This document shows positions 1-11,690 of a DNA stretch of 64,000 bases, one piece after another. The stretch is from Haematobia irritans (taxonomy: Eukaryota > Arthropoda > Insecta > Diptera > Muscidae): assembly GCF_050003625.1 (NCBI RefSeq), contig NW_027445841.1, positions 124,001 to 188,000 on the forward strand. The letters run 5' to 3'. The position numbers were made by a program, and so were the translations under genes. The notes under the pieces were generated by a model that was not told the origin of the DNA, did not search any database, and worked only from the letters and a program-made list of their open reading frames with translations. Each line of letters begins with the position of its first letter. Within the stretch, counting starts at the first letter, position 1.

Positions 1-1429
1 TTAATAATAATTTTCGCTTCTGTATTGTTACATTGATTGATGATAAAATTAAAATACTTAAAGCGACCAAAAAGCGTAAAGTATAAGAGCTGCCCAAGAG
101 AACATCAAGTTGATAGCAGAGAATGAAATATTTGTGGAACAACTACCAATTTTTTTAGGTTTGCTATGGTGTCGGAAAATACTGAATATATGTCGACATT
201 CCCCCTTTTGACTAAAATGGTAACTAATTGCGAAAATAAATCAAACAACGAAATTCTCTTAATAATCTCGAACAATATCTTTAAATACGGAATCATTGAA
301 ATCTTAGTACCCCAAACTTATACCACCCTCGAAGGGTGAGTAAATGGCTATACATGCAGAGAATAAAAATTGCACAACATTGATGCAGTATCGACACTGG
401 CGTCGATGACGATAACAATTATCAACCTTGTAAGCAATAAAATAAAACTTCATACACATAAACAACAGATGTTGCATGTCTTGTACCAATGGCTTGTACA
501 CACACAACAAACAATATATCAACAGTACCAACAAACACAACCACATACACATTGACATTCACTATCCTTTTCTCATATGCACTCAGGCATAGAAACAGAA
601 AAATATCCTTCATCATTTGTTGGGGCTACATATGAGAATGTGATTGTGTGTTGTGTACGTGTATATATGTGAGCGCTTGTTAAAAGCGTAAAATCGATTA
701 ACACATAATTTTTATGTTCGTTTCTGGCACACTCTCACACATTTAACAAGCAGCTTATTCTATGTGACAAATACAATGATGGAACCTTTTCATATGTCAG
801 GATGTAAAATTGGAACGAAAGAATCCCTTTTTGTGCACAGTGTTGATGGCAGTTATTGTCTGGCAGGAACGTCATAAACGTCAAAAGTAGAAATCAAACA
901 ACCTTTTACGATGATGTCATCACATCAAATGAAAACTCATTAAAGTGTCAGATAGATTTTGTTCAGGACTCACGACAGCATCAGGTATATAAAGCATTTA
1001 TTGTAGAACATCTTTAGATTTATTGTAGCGAAGTGCAGAAATTTTAATGTAAATCAATGGGACTCAGAGATTCTCAGAAAAAAATAATACAAAGAATTCA
1101 AACGCGTTCAAGTCCTGCAATTTATAAGTTTAGAAAGTGAAATTTTAAGTTTTAGACAATTAAATGTTGCAAAACAAAACAGTAAACCAATAAAAAATAA
1201 TAATAACGGCCATTTTCATGTAGCTCCGTTAGGCTTTAACTGCCAGTTAACAGAAAGTAAATTGCAAATATCTTCTCTCCAGTTAACTTTAACTGAAAAA
1301 TTTTCGTCAGTTAAGATCCTAACTAGTATATGGAACATATATGCAAGATGACAGCTTCGTTTATAATACGGTTTAAAAGTTGGTTAGTTAACGGAACACT
1401 AACAGAGCTTTATGCAAATGGGGGTAAAA
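1..1429. other. AT-rich DNA without a recognised gene
   Basis: Only short open frames (61-84 codons) on both strands, overlapping each other in low-complexity sequence, with no recognisable domain. No transposon end or tandem array was seen. It reads like intergenic or intronic insect DNA. A distant exon cannot be excluded by eye. Confidence 0.5.
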
Positions 1430-2548
1430 CAAGTAAGGAAAGTCTAAAGTCGGACGGGACCGACTATATTATACCCTGCAACACTTTGTAGATATAAATT
1501 TTCGATACCATATCACATCCGTCAAATGTGTTGGGGGCTATATATAAAGGTTTGTCCCAAATACATACATTTAAATATCACTCGATCTAGACACAATTTG
1601 ACAGACTTCTACAAAATCTATAGACCCAAAATTTAAGTCGGCTAATGCACTAGGGTGGAACACAATGTTAGTAAAAAATATGGGAAACATTTAAATCTGA
1701 AGCAATTTTATGGAAACTTCGCAAAAGTTTATTTATGATTTATCGCTCGATATATATGTATTACAAGTTTAGGAATATTAGAGTTTTACACGGAAAATGT
1801 TACCAACATTGACCATTTTTGTCGAAATCATAAAAACATATATATGGAAGCTATATCTAAATCTGAACCGATTTCAACCAAATTTGGCACACATAGCTAC
1901 AATACTAATTCTACTCCCTGTGCAAAATTTCAACTAAATCGGAGCAAAAAATTGGTCTCTGTGGGCAAATGAGTGTATATCGGGCGAAAGCTATATATGG
2001 AACTATATCTAAATCTGAACCGATTTCAACCAAATTTGGCACGCATAGCTACAATGCTAATTCTGCTAATTCTATTAGTCCATATCGGGCGAAAGATATA
2101 TATGGGAGCTATATTTAAATCTGAACCGATTTCAATAAAATTTGGCACACTTGACTATAGTACTAATTGTTCTTCTTGTGCAAAATTTTAAGCAAATTAG
2201 GTTAAAACTCTGGCTTCTGGGGCCATATAAGTCCATATCGGGCGAAATATATATATGGGAGCTATATCTAAATCTGAACCGATTTCTTCCAAAATCAATA
2301 GGGATCTATTCTGAGCCAAAACACATACTTGTGCCAAATTTGAAGTCGATTGGACTAAAACTGCGATCTAGACTTTGATTACAAAAATGTGTTCACGGAC
2401 AGACGGACATCGCTATATCGACTCAAGAGCCCACCCTGAGCATTTTTGCCAAAGACACCATGTGTCTATCTCGTCTCCTTCTGGGTGTTGCAAACATATG
2501 CACTGACTTATAATACCCTGTTCCACAGTGTGGAGCAGGGTATAAAAA
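1430..2548 (+). mobile_element. Family A interspersed repeat, near-complete copy
   Basis: Begins with CAAGTAAGG followed by the GC-rich inverted repeat GTCGGACGGGACCGAC and TATACCCTGCA. Ends with a second hairpin (2513-2543, ATACCCTG...CAGGGTAT) followed by AAAAA. The interior has several ~125-150 bp modules, each with a TATATGGGAGCTATA-like box followed by a CTGAACCGATT-like box, then ACGGACAGACGGACA near the 3' end. The other copies are at 19170-19740 (+) and 21468-22792 (-). No long coding frame: the 72- and 78-codon frames here are repeat by-products. Likely a non-autonomous transposon. Its class is not clear from sequence; a Helitron-like (DINE-1 type) origin is possible. Confidence 0.7.
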
Positions 2549-2689
2549 TAAATTCCCTTTCTGCTGAGATTTAAACCTATGATGTTTGACTTTCTCACTT
2601 CCATGGAAGTTCGTTTGAGAAGGTTTTGCAAATTAAGAGAATTTTTAACGCACTCAAAACAAAAGTGTACCCCATATACCACTAAAGCC

Positions 2690-5570
2690 AAAATTTTCTA
2701 ACTTTGCCAAAATTTTATATCTATAGAGAATTTTGTCAAAATTTTAATTCTATAGAAAATTTTGTTAATATTTTGTTTCTATAGAAAATTTTTGCAAAAC
2801 TTTATTTCTATTGAACAAATTATATTTTTATTGAAAATTTTGCCAAAAATTTATTTCTATAGAAAGTTTTTGCAATATTTTATTACTGTAGAAATTTTTG
2901 TAACATTTTATTACTAAAAAAATTTTCAAAATGTTATTTCTCAAGAAAAATTTGTCAAAATTTTATTTCGATAGAAAATTTCATCAAACTTTTATTTCGT
3001 TAGAAAATTTTGTCAAAATTTTATATCTATAGAAAATTTTGTCAAAATTTTGTTTCTATAAAGAAAATTTTGTTGCTATAGAAAATTTTTGCAAAATTTT
3101 ATTTCTATTGAACATTTTGTCAAAATTTTATTTCTATTGAAAATTTTGTCAAAATTTTATTTCTATTGGAAATTTTGTCAAAATTTTATTTCTATAGAAA
3201 ATTTTGCCAAAATTTTATTTATGTAGAAAATTTTTGCAAAATTTTATTTCTATAGAAAATTTTTGCAAAATTTCATTACTGTAGGAAATTTTTGCAATAT
3301 TTTATTTCTAAAAAAATTTTGCAAAATTTTATTTCTCAAGAAAAATTTGTCAAAATATTATTCGATAGAAAATTTTGACAAAATTTTTTGCTATAGAAAA
3401 TTTGTGCAAAATTTTATTTCTATAGAAAATTTTTGCAATCTTTTATTTCTAAAAAAATTGCAAAATTTTATTTCTCAAGAAAAATTTGTCAAAATATTAT
3501 TTCGATAGAAAATTTTTTCAAAATTTCATATCTATAGAAAATTTTGTCAAAATTTTGTTTCTATAGAAAGTTTTGTCAAAATTTTGTTGCTATAGAAACT
3601 TTTTGCAAAGTTTTATTTCTATTGAACATTTTTTCAAAATTTTATTTCTATTGAAAATTTTGCCAAAATTTTATTTCTATAGAAAATTTTTGCAAAATTT
3701 TATTACTGTAGAAAATTTTTGCAACTTTTTATTTCTAAAAAAATTTTGCAAAATTTTGTTTCTCAAGAAAAATTTGTCAAAATATTATTTCGATAGAAAA
3801 TTTATCAATCTTTTATATCGTTAGAAAATTTTTTTTCAAAATCTTGTTTCTATAGAAAATTTTGTCAAAATTTCGTTGCTATAGAAAATTTTTGCAAAAT
3901 TTTATTTCTATTGAACATTTTGTCAAAATTTTGTTTCTATTGAAAATTTTGCCAAAATTTTATTTCTATAGAAAATTTTTGCAAAATTTTATTACTGTAG
4001 AAAAAAATTTTGCAACATTTATTTCTAAAAAAAATTTTATTTCTCAAGAAAAATTTGTCAAAATATTATTTCGATAGAAAATTTTGTCAAAATTTTATTT
4101 CTATAGAAAATTTTGTCAAAATTTTATTTCTATAGAAAATTTTGTCATAATTTTATTTCTATAGAAAATTTTGTCAAAATTGTATTTCTATAGAAAATTT
4201 TGTCAAAATTTTATTTCTATAGAAAATTTTGTCAAAATTTTATTTCTATAGAAAATTTTGTCAAAATTTTATTTCTATTGAAAATTTTGTCAAAATTTTA
4301 TTTCTATAGAAAATTTTGTCAAAATTTTATTTCTATTTATGAGTTACCTCTTAGTTGGGGGAGAATATTGTGTAAAATCTACCTGTGGATCTAAAGAATC
4401 TTAGCTATTTGTCTATATGGCTATAATGGATTATTTAAGAAAATTTAAATTAATTTTCTATGTGCTTCGTTTTATAGAAAATTTTGCCAAAATTTTATTT
4501 ATGTAGAAAATTTTTGCAAAATTTTATTTCTATAGAAAATTTTTGCAAAATTTTATTACTGTAGGAAATTTTTGCAATATTTTATTTCTAAAAAAATTTT
4601 GCAAAATTTTATTTCTCAAGAAAAATTTGTCAAAATATTATTCGATAGAAAATTTTGACAAAATTTTGTTGCTATAGAAAATTTGTGCAAAATTTTATTT
4701 CTATAGAAAATTTTTGCAATCTTTTATTTCGAAAAAAACTGCAAAATTTTATTTCTCAAGAAAAATTTGTCAAAATATTATCTCGATAGAAAATTTTTTC
4801 AAAATTTCATATCTATAGAAAATTTTGTCAAAATTTTGTTTCTATAGAAAGTTTTGTCAAAATTTTGTTGCTATAGAAACTTTTTACAAAATTTTATTTC
4901 TATTGAACATTTTTTCAAAATTTTATTTCTATTGAAAATTTTGCCAAAATTTTATTTCTATAGAAAATTTTTGCAAAATTTTATTACTGTAGAAAATTTT
5001 TGCAACTTTTTATTTCTAAAAAAATTTTGCAAATTTTGTTTCTCAAGAAAAATTTGTCAAAATATTATTTCGATAGAAAATTTATCAATCTTTTATATCG
5101 CTAGAATTTTTTTTTTTTTTTTTCAAAATCTTGTTTCTATAGAAAATTTTGTCAAAATTTCGTTGCTATAGAAAATTTTTGCAAAATTTTATTTCTATTG
5201 AACATTTTGTCAAAATTTTGTTTCTATTGAAAATTTTGCCAAAATTTTATTTCTATAGAAAATTTTTGCAAAATTTTGTTACTGTAGAACATTTGTGCAA
5301 CATTTATTTCTAAAAAAAATTGCAAAATTTTATTTCTCAAGAAAAATTTGTCAAAATATTATTTCGATAGAAAATTTTGTCAAAATTTTATTTCTATAGA
5401 AAATTTTGTCAAAATTTTATTTCTATAGAAAATTTTGTCAAAATTTTATTTCTATAGAAAATTTTGTCAAAATTTTATTTCTATAGAAAATTTTGTCAAA
5501 ATTTTATTTCCATAGAAAATTTTGTCAAAATTTTATTTCTATAGAAAATTTTGTCAAAATTTTATTTCTA
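2690..5570 (+). repeat. ~29-bp AT-rich minisatellite array (array 1)
   Basis: Dozens of head-to-tail units built from the palindromic box TTTCTATAGAAA and the linker ATTTTGTCAAAATTTT, with variants such as TTTTTGCAAAA and TACTGTAGAAA. A larger duplication is superimposed: the segment starting near 3195 and ending in a non-satellite spacer (4334-4473) is repeated from 4474 with the same spacer at 5571-5708. The 61-105 codon frames here (FYFYRKFCQNFIS-like) are translations of the repeat and are not genes. Confidence 0.9.
4334..4473. repeat. Spacer inside duplicated minisatellite block, copy 1
   Basis: Non-satellite sequence running from TATGAGTTACCTCTTAG to TGTGCTTCG. It recurs almost unchanged at 5571-5708, about 1235 bp downstream, which marks a large tandem duplication of array plus spacer. 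Confidence 0.8.
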
Positions 5571-5708
5571 TTTATGAGTTACCTCTTAGTTAGGGGAGAA
5601 TATTGTGTAAAATCTACCTGTGGATCTAAAGAATCTTAGCTATTTGTCTATATGGCTATAATGGATTATTTAAGGAAATTTAAATTAATTTTCTATGTGC
5701 TTCGTTTT
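5571..5708. repeat. Spacer inside duplicated minisatellite block, copy 2
   Basis: Second copy of the spacer at 4334-4473, with a few differences (for example TTAGTTAGGGGAG against TTAGTTGGGGGAG). It leads out of the array into single-copy-looking DNA. Confidence 0.8.
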
Positions 5709-6736
5709 CCCTATTAAATGTTATTTCTTAGATCCTTTGCCCCGACTTTATTCTGCCTTTAATTGATTTTGTGCGTATGATTTTGTGTGAGAAGTACCGA
5801 GAAATATTCAATTTCCCTATGCTGTACCACTCAAAATGCAAAACATTAAAAAAAATCTACAATTCTCTTAATGGCAAATGGCCCCGAGTCAGGGAATATC
5901 TTGAGCTATCACATGATGACACCATTTTGCCAAACGAATCAAGTTTTCATTCGCTTTTGGTAAAAGTCTATAAGGCAAAAAAAAGGAAATTAAATTATTA
6001 CACATTCTACTCTACACTCCCCAAAAATAAAGAGGAAAAACTCCATACAACATCAGATTCCACTCTTTGACGCATTGGAATTGCGTTTTATATGTCAGCA
6101 TCCACAGCCTTGCCCTCCCCTCTTGGCAATTTCAAATTTATTGCTGTAAAATAAAGTCATGTGAAGCGAGACTGTGCTTTTTATTATCGCCGCAATAAAT
6201 TCCATGTTATGCGAATATAAAAGCGAGAAGAAAAAAACAACAAAACCAAATCGTTGTGGAAATTACGCAAAATAATTCTCTGAAGCTTGGTGAAGCTTCG
6301 CGCATTGTGGATGGAAGAATTTTCCCTGCCAAGCTAGCTGAGTTGAAAGTATTTCTCTGGCTTTGGAGGATTTTTCTTTCGCTCTGGGCTATGGATAAAA
6401 TAAATATTTGACTTTTATCACTGTCACACTCGCTGACACAGAGAAGCCAAATATGAATGTAACTGCAAATGTCACATACTCTTCAGAAACAGTTATTTCA
6501 AGTTCTTGCGATATGCATGTGTTGGTTTTTTGCCCCATGCAAGAGAAGAAATTACATTTGCATGCCAGAAAAAGAGCAACAAATTAACAAGTACTCGTAG
6601 GTTTAATTAGCTACAAACGAAACCAAACACTGAACCTTTGCAGGGTTTTTTCATCCGATCGATTGATCGGATGAATAATCCGATATATATTAACATAAAA
6701 TCTCGATCTTGACGAGAGCTATACTACTGCTACACT
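5709..6736. other. Non-repetitive stretch with one unassigned 99-codon frame
   Basis: This is one of the few stretches here without an obvious repeat. The plus-strand frame 5771-6070 (starts MRMILCEKYREIFNF, lysine-rich, ends TTSDSTL) has no motif, signal peptide or membrane segment that I recognise. The sequence after it contains poly-A-rich segments and AATAAA-like strings (around 6150 and 6196), but I see no convincing gene structure. It could be an exon fragment or a chance frame. Confidence 0.3.
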
Positions 6737-7262
6737 CCTTCCCTTAAGGATTGTGGTATTGATTCCGATTAAAAGATGTGGCTTCTTAAAAAAAAAAATG
6801 ATTTTTTATTTATTTTTGCGATACATATATTACTAAAGCCATTCACGGACAAACAAATGTCAGTTTTACACTTCAAAGTAAAATATGATTTGCCCAAAAA
6901 CTTTAAACCAAAAACAAAAAATCCTCAAAATAAGCCTTGCCCTACATATGAAGCTTTTTTTATTTATTTAATTAATTTAGGGACGATTTTTAATGTTTTG
7001 TTTACATTAACAATGTTTTTCTTTACTTTAGGGAAAATTTGCCTTAGTCCAATGATATACAACTTTAATGGAAGGACGCCAATTTCTAAAATTTGGATCC
7101 AAAATTTAATATTTTTTTAAAAACTTTAACTATAAACCTTACTTTTATTTGAATAAATCTTTCATATAATTAAAATTTCATTATTTTAAAGAAATTTGTC
7201 CTTAATATTGTGTAAATTGCGCACCCTAAAATTTTGCATGCGTATTCTTTAATAAAAATTAA
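6737..7262 (+). repeat. Family D MITE-like repeat, copy 1
   Basis: Shares the segment TTAAGGATT(G/T)TGGTATTGATT...GCGGCTTCTT and a downstream AT-rich portion with copies at 12071-12398 and 53166-53750. The ends are eroded in this copy. A 114-codon plus-strand frame (6776-7120) is present here but not kept in the other copies, so I treat it as chance. Confidence 0.6.
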
Positions 7263-7546
7263 ATTCAGTTGTTGTTTTGTGTTTGGTAATCGACCTTTTG
7301 TTCAAATTCTTAATTCTCTTAGGTTTGTAATCAATGGTCAGACCTCAAGCTTAACTACAAACCTTAAATAATTAATAATATTAGATATTTGCTTCAGTGT
7401 AGATGGACTCACAGAAACCGTATATCAAAAAGCCCAGTTTGAACAACTATAATAAAATAAAACTTGAAATGCACGGACATAAATACTTATCAAGATAGAT
7501 AATATTTCCTATAAAATACTAGTGTATACTTAACCCTTTGACAACC
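7263..7546. other. AT-rich DNA, nothing recognised
   Basis: No open frame of note, no repeat shared with the rest of the window and no RNA gene seen. Confidence 0.4.
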
Positions 7547-7683
7547 CAGCAAAAAAATTTTGAAGTTGTTCCAAAAGCCCAACTTTAAAAGCACTTCCAA
7601 AAATGTCCTCCCAAAGAGGTTCCTTATTTTAACTACACAGGAAGTTCTTTTAATTCAATTTTTTAAAACTGCATTTTGATGCC
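7547..7683. repeat. Family E MITE fragment
   Basis: Starts with ACCCAGCAAAAAAA, the family E terminus. It contains the segment AACTTCCAAAA...TCCC...TTATTTTAACT.CACAGGAAGTT that recurs at 14650-14765. The second terminus is missing: it runs into a SINE tail fragment. Confidence 0.55.
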
Positions 7684-7755
7684 ACTTTAACCTAACCTAA
7701 ATATCTAAGCGAGCCTGAAACTAAATCGGGCGCCACTTTAACATAACTCCCGTTT
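7684..7755 (-). repeat. SINE 3' fragments
   Basis: Pieces of the SINE 3' end (GCCACTTTAACCTAACC and a nearby GAGCCTGAAACTAAATCGGGC). They match the 3' part of the full SINE at 9089-9438, but the order looks rearranged and I cannot assign a clean strand. Confidence 0.4.
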
Positions 7756-7802
7756 GTCATATTTTTATACCCACCACCTAGAATGGTGACGGGGGTGTAA
7801 TA

Positions 7803-8019
7803 ACCCAGCAAAAAAAGCGTCGCCAAAAAAGTAATGAAAATGTTCTTTTTGGATCCGGAAGTGGTGCAATATTGACGCAGAAGCGATGAATTTAACATGG
7901 GCTTATCATAGGACGAATGTCCTTCATTTCAACATTTAAAAGAACTTCATTGGGAGTGCATCTTCTGGAAGTGATTTGAAGGTTTGCCTTTGGAAGAACT
8001 TCCAAATTCTTTTGCTGGG
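7803..8019. mobile_element. Family E MITE inserted in family B
   Basis: Bounded by ACCCAGCAAAAAAAGCG on the left and TTCTTTTGCTGGG on the right, an inverted terminal repeat of about 10 bp. It splits the family B terminus: GGTGACGGGGGTGTAATAA to the left, GTCATTCCGTTTG to the right. An intact junction is seen at 15070-15105. Length 217 bp, no coding capacity. The partner transposase is unknown. Confidence 0.7.
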
Positions 8020-9088
8020 AAGTCATTCCGTTTGGAGCACATCGAAATATCGCTTTCTGACTATATAAAGTATATATTCTTGTTCAGGGAGAAATTCTAA
8101 GACGATATAACCATGTCCGTCTGCCCGTCTGTCTGGCTGCCTGTCGGTCTGCCCGTGTGTTGTAATCACGCTACAGTTTTCAATAATGAAGCAATCGTGC
8201 TGAAATTTCGCACAAACTCGCCTTTTGTCCGCATTTTGAGTATGGGCTATATCGGTCCAGGTTTTGATATAGTCCCCATATAAACCGATCTCCCGATTTG
8301 GGGTCCTGGACTTATAGAAACCGTAGTTTTTATCCAATTTGCCTCAAATTGGAAATTTAGATGTATTTTAGGACCATAATGGGGTGTGCCAAAAATGGTG
8401 AGTATCGATCCATGTTTTGGTATATCCCCCATATAGACCGATCTCCCGATTTTACTTCTTGGGATTCTAGAATCCGTAGTTTTTTCTAATTTGCCTGAAA
8501 TTGGAAATCTAGAGGTATTTTAGAACCACAAGGAGGTGTGCCAAAAACTGTGAGTATCGGTCGATGTTTTGGTATAGCCTCCATATAAACCGACCTCCCG
8601 ATTTGGGGTCTTGGGCTTATAGAAACCGTAGTTTTTATCCAATTTGCCTCAAATTGGAAATCTAGGACCATAAAGGGGTGTGCCAAAAATGGTGAGTATC
8701 GGTCCATGGTTTGGTATAGCCCTCATATAGACCGATCTCCCGTTTTTTACTACTTGGGCTTATAGAAACCGTAGTTTTTATACAATTTACCTGAAATTAG
8801 AAATCTAGAGGTATTGTAGGACCATAAGAGGTGCGCCGAAAATGGTGAGTATCGCTCAATGTTTTAGTATAGCCCCCATATAGACCGATCTCCTGATTTT
8901 ACTTTACAATTTCAGTCAAATTGTTTTCCAATTTGCCTGAAATTGAAAATCTGGAGGATTTTTAGGACTATAAATAGATGTGCAAGAAATGACTTTATTG
9001 TTTGAGATTCTAGAAACCGTAGTTTTAAATCTAGAAGAATTTTAGGACTATAAAGAGTTGTGCCGAAAACGTTGAGTATCGGTCCATG

Positions 9089-9438
9089 GGAGCCACCGTG
9101 GTGCAATGGTTTGCATGCCCGCCTTGCATACACAAAGTCGTGGGTTCGATTCCTGCTTCCAACGAATACCAAAATGTTTCTCAGTGGTGGATTATCCCAC
9201 CTCACTAATGCTGGTGACATTTCTGAGGGTTTCAAAGCTTCTCTAAGTGGTTTCACTGCAATGTGGAACGCCATTCGTACTCGGCAATAATAAGGAGGTC
9301 CCATGTCATTGGGCTTAACATAGAATGGGGCAGCATTCAGTGATAAGGGAGAAGTTCACCAATGTGGTATCACAATGGACTGAATAGTCTAAGTGAACCT
9401 GATACATCGGGCTGCCACCTAGCCTACCCTAACCTATA
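9089..9438 (+). mobile_element. tRNA-derived SINE, full copy with 8-bp target duplication
   Basis: The 5' head resembles a tRNA gene: A-box-like TGGTGCAATGG at about 9099 and B-box-like GGTTCGATTCC at about 9142. A body of ~270 bp follows, with a tail ending in CCTACCCTAACCTA. GGTCCATG occurs immediately before the element (9081-9088) and immediately after it (9439-9446), a perfect 8-bp target-site duplication in the family B host. This shows RNA-mediated insertion. Other copies: 30635-30930, a deleted one at 40978-41085, and fragments at 7684 and 36021. Confidence 0.85.
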
Positions 9439-10074
9439 GGTCCATGTGTAGGTATAGCGCCCATAACACCGATCTCCCGATTTAACTCCTTGGGTTTCTG
9501 GAAATCATAGTTTTTACCCGATTTGCCTGAAATAGTAAATATAATTGTATTTTAGACTCACAAAACGTGTATCGATTTAGTTTTTATCGGTCTGTTTGGT
9601 AAGACCTCCATATAGACCTATTTCACTTCTTGAGGGTATAGAAGGCGCACTGATCATGAAAATTACTTGAAACTGAATGTAAAATTTCCAAATTTTACTT
9701 CTCGTAATCATTTAAATAATGGGGGTGAAAATCTACAGATTTAATATTTCAAATTAAGGCGTTATTTCATCATTTTCTTGCATACTTACAAGAGATGTTA
9801 ATGATTCCTTTAAAACTCAAACAAAAATTGTTCTTATAAATCTGCTCTGCTTGGGAGAATGTCATGTATATGTCATCAAACCACCCTGAAATTTCAAAGG
9901 AAACTATAATATTTGATTCATGGTGGTGGGTATTTAAGATTCGGCCCGACCAAACATATCGCTGTATATACTTGTTATGTCTCAAATATGTTATGAACAG
10001 ATTACGAACTAATAATATGGTACAAATTATTAAAATTTTGTCGAAAAAATGCTAAATTGAGTCTAGAAAAGTTT

Positions 10075-10150
10075 GAAAAAATAAAACACTTGGTCAAACG
10101 CCAATTTTGCACCACTTCCGGATCCGGATATTATGGGCCCTCAAAATTAT
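10075..10150 (-). repeat. Family E fragment
   Basis: Contains GCACCACTTCCGGATCC, the reverse complement of GGATCCGGAAGTGGTGC in the intact family E element at 7803-8019. No terminus is left. Confidence 0.5.
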
Positions 10151-10155
10151 AATTC

Positions 10156-11092
10156 TTTTTATACCCTCCACCCTATTACCTTCATCATTCGGTTTGTAAC
10201 ACATCGAAATATTGCTCTAAGATCCCATAAATTATATATATTCCTGGTCGTGGTGAAATTCTGAGTCGATCTAAGCATGACCGTCCATCCGTCCGTCCGT
10301 CTGTTGAAATCACGCTAACTTCCGAACGAAACAAGCTATCGACTTGAAACTTGGCACAAGTAGTTGTTATTGATGTAGGTCGGATGGTATTGCAAATGGG
10401 CCATATCGGACCACTATTGCGTATAGCCCCCATATAAACCGACGCTCAGATTTGACCTCCGGAGCCCCTTGGAAGAGCAAAATTCACTCGATCCGTTTGA
10501 AGTTTGGTACGTGGTGTTAGTATATGGTCTCTAACAACCATGCAAAAATTGGTCCATACCGGTCTTAATTATATATAACCCCTTTTAAACCGATCCCCAG
10601 ATTTGACCTCCGGAGCTCTTGGAGGAGCAAAATTCATCCGATCCGGTTGAAATTTGGTACGTGGTGAAATTTGGTACATTGCGCTAGTATATGGCCGCTA
10701 ACAACCATGCCAAAGTTGGTCCGTATCGGTTTATAGTTATATATAGCCGATCCCCAAAAATAATCTACGAAAATTTTATTTCTATAGAAAACTTTGTCAA
10801 AATTTTTGTACTATACAAAATTTTGTCAACATTTTATTTCTATAGAAAATTTTGTCAACATTTTATTGCTATAGAAAGTTTTGTCAAAATTTTATTTCTA
10901 TAGAAAATTTTGTCAAACTGAATTATATACGTATTTAATCAGCCTTCTTTTGTTTAATATATACCCCGTATGGACTAACTTACAATTGAGAAGACGGTGT
11001 TAAGAAGTTTTAAGATAACTTACCATCGGCAGGTGTTACCGCAATCCAAGGAATTCGATTGTGGATGACAGTCTTTAGTACAAGTTTCTACA
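10156..11092 (-). mobile_element. Family C interspersed repeat, copy 1
   Basis: The minus-strand 3' end (TTTTTATACCCTCCACCCT at 10156 on the plus strand) is followed by CGGTTTGTAACACATCGAAATATT, a GTCCGTCCGTC microsatellite (~10283), and ~150-bp modules with ATAGCCCCCATATAAACCGA. A short run of the 29-bp minisatellite lies inside at 10765-10915. The other side (10925-11092) matches the 5' part of the copy at 39603 (ACCGTCTAC...GGTAACAC...CCATCCACA) but lacks the terminal hairpin. Confidence 0.75.
10765..10915 (+). repeat. 29-bp minisatellite run inside family C
   Basis: Five units with TTTCTATAGAAA and TTTTGTCAA, embedded in the family C element between its 150-bp modules and its 5' part. 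The same position carries such units in the copies at 33339 and 39603. Confidence 0.8.
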
Positions 11093-11431
11093 CTCAAAGA
11101 AAAAAAAAACGTTTGGAAAACGTGTACCTAAAACGTTTTTCTTTTGTTAGAGTTTTTTGAATTGCTTCGAAAATTTTAAACTTTTATCACCAAAAAAATT
11201 CGTTTGTTACAAAATTTTTATTTTTTTTATAAAAAAAATTTTATTTTTGAAACAACGACATAGTCCATTTCGTTTATATCAAACACTGTTCTTTTCTGAC
11301 TTTAGGTCTTTAATAAGACACATTTGACAGTTCAACATATTATACACTACAATGTAATGTCGAACATTTTTTCGGAATCTTCCGAACATATCTGGAATAT
11401 ATGTAAAAAAAAACAAAAAAAAAAAAAACTT

Positions 11432-11505
11432 TGGTCGAAGCAGGGATCGAACCCACGACCCTTGGCATGCAAGTCGGACGTAGCAACCACTGCACCACGG
11501 TGCCA
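11432..11505 (-). repeat. tRNA-like SINE head followed by T-run
   Basis: On the minus strand: GGCACCGTGGTGCAGTGG (A-box-like), then GGGTTCGATCCC (B-box), then CTGCTTCGACCAAAG and a run of about 12 T, which would stop RNA polymerase III. The head resembles that of the 9089 SINE, but the body is missing. It does not fold as an intact tRNA gene by inspection, so I do not call a tRNA. Confidence 0.6.
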
Positions 11506-11611
11506 AACTAAATGTTTGTTTCTGTTAAATAAACTTTGTTTATTCGGTTCGTGGGCGCCGCAAGCTATGCTATATAAATATAACTTATATGGATAATTAT
11601 CTATTGATGAC

Positions 11612-11690
11612 CATAACAGGTACATAGCTCTGTGACACTAATCACTTTGGCTTACAAAGTGCATGGTCCGCGGTTCGATTCTCCGTCCAG
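11612..11690 (+). repeat. Second tRNA-like fragment with B box
   Basis: Contains GCGGTTCGATTCTCCGTCC, a B-box-like T arm, preceded by a poor A box. It is followed by AT-rich sequence. Probably another SINE head and not a working tRNA. Confidence 0.4.

Larger units (their letters stand above)
7762..9974 (-). mobile_element. Family B interspersed repeat, long copy with two nested insertions
   Basis: On the minus strand it starts at 9974 with CAAGTATATACAG and a degenerate form of the TTCGGCC-GGCCGAA hairpin, then TACCCACCACCATGAA. It ends at 7762 with ATTCTAGGTGGTGGGTATAAAAA-like sequence, another hairpin. The interior is a tandem series of ~155-bp modules (8230-9080) with CCATATA.ACCGATCTCCCGA boxes. 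It is interrupted by a family E MITE (7803-8019) and a SINE (9089-9438). Open frames of 61-130 codons on the minus strand (MGAIPKHGPI-type) follow the 155-bp period and are probably by-products. Confidence 0.75.

Noticed and set aside
6776..7120. 114-codon frame as a gene
   Set aside because: It lies in a family D repeat and is not open in the other copies.
9100..9160. Possible tRNA gene
   Set aside because: A and B boxes belong to a SINE head: the copy has a SINE body, tail and target duplication, and sibling copies exist.
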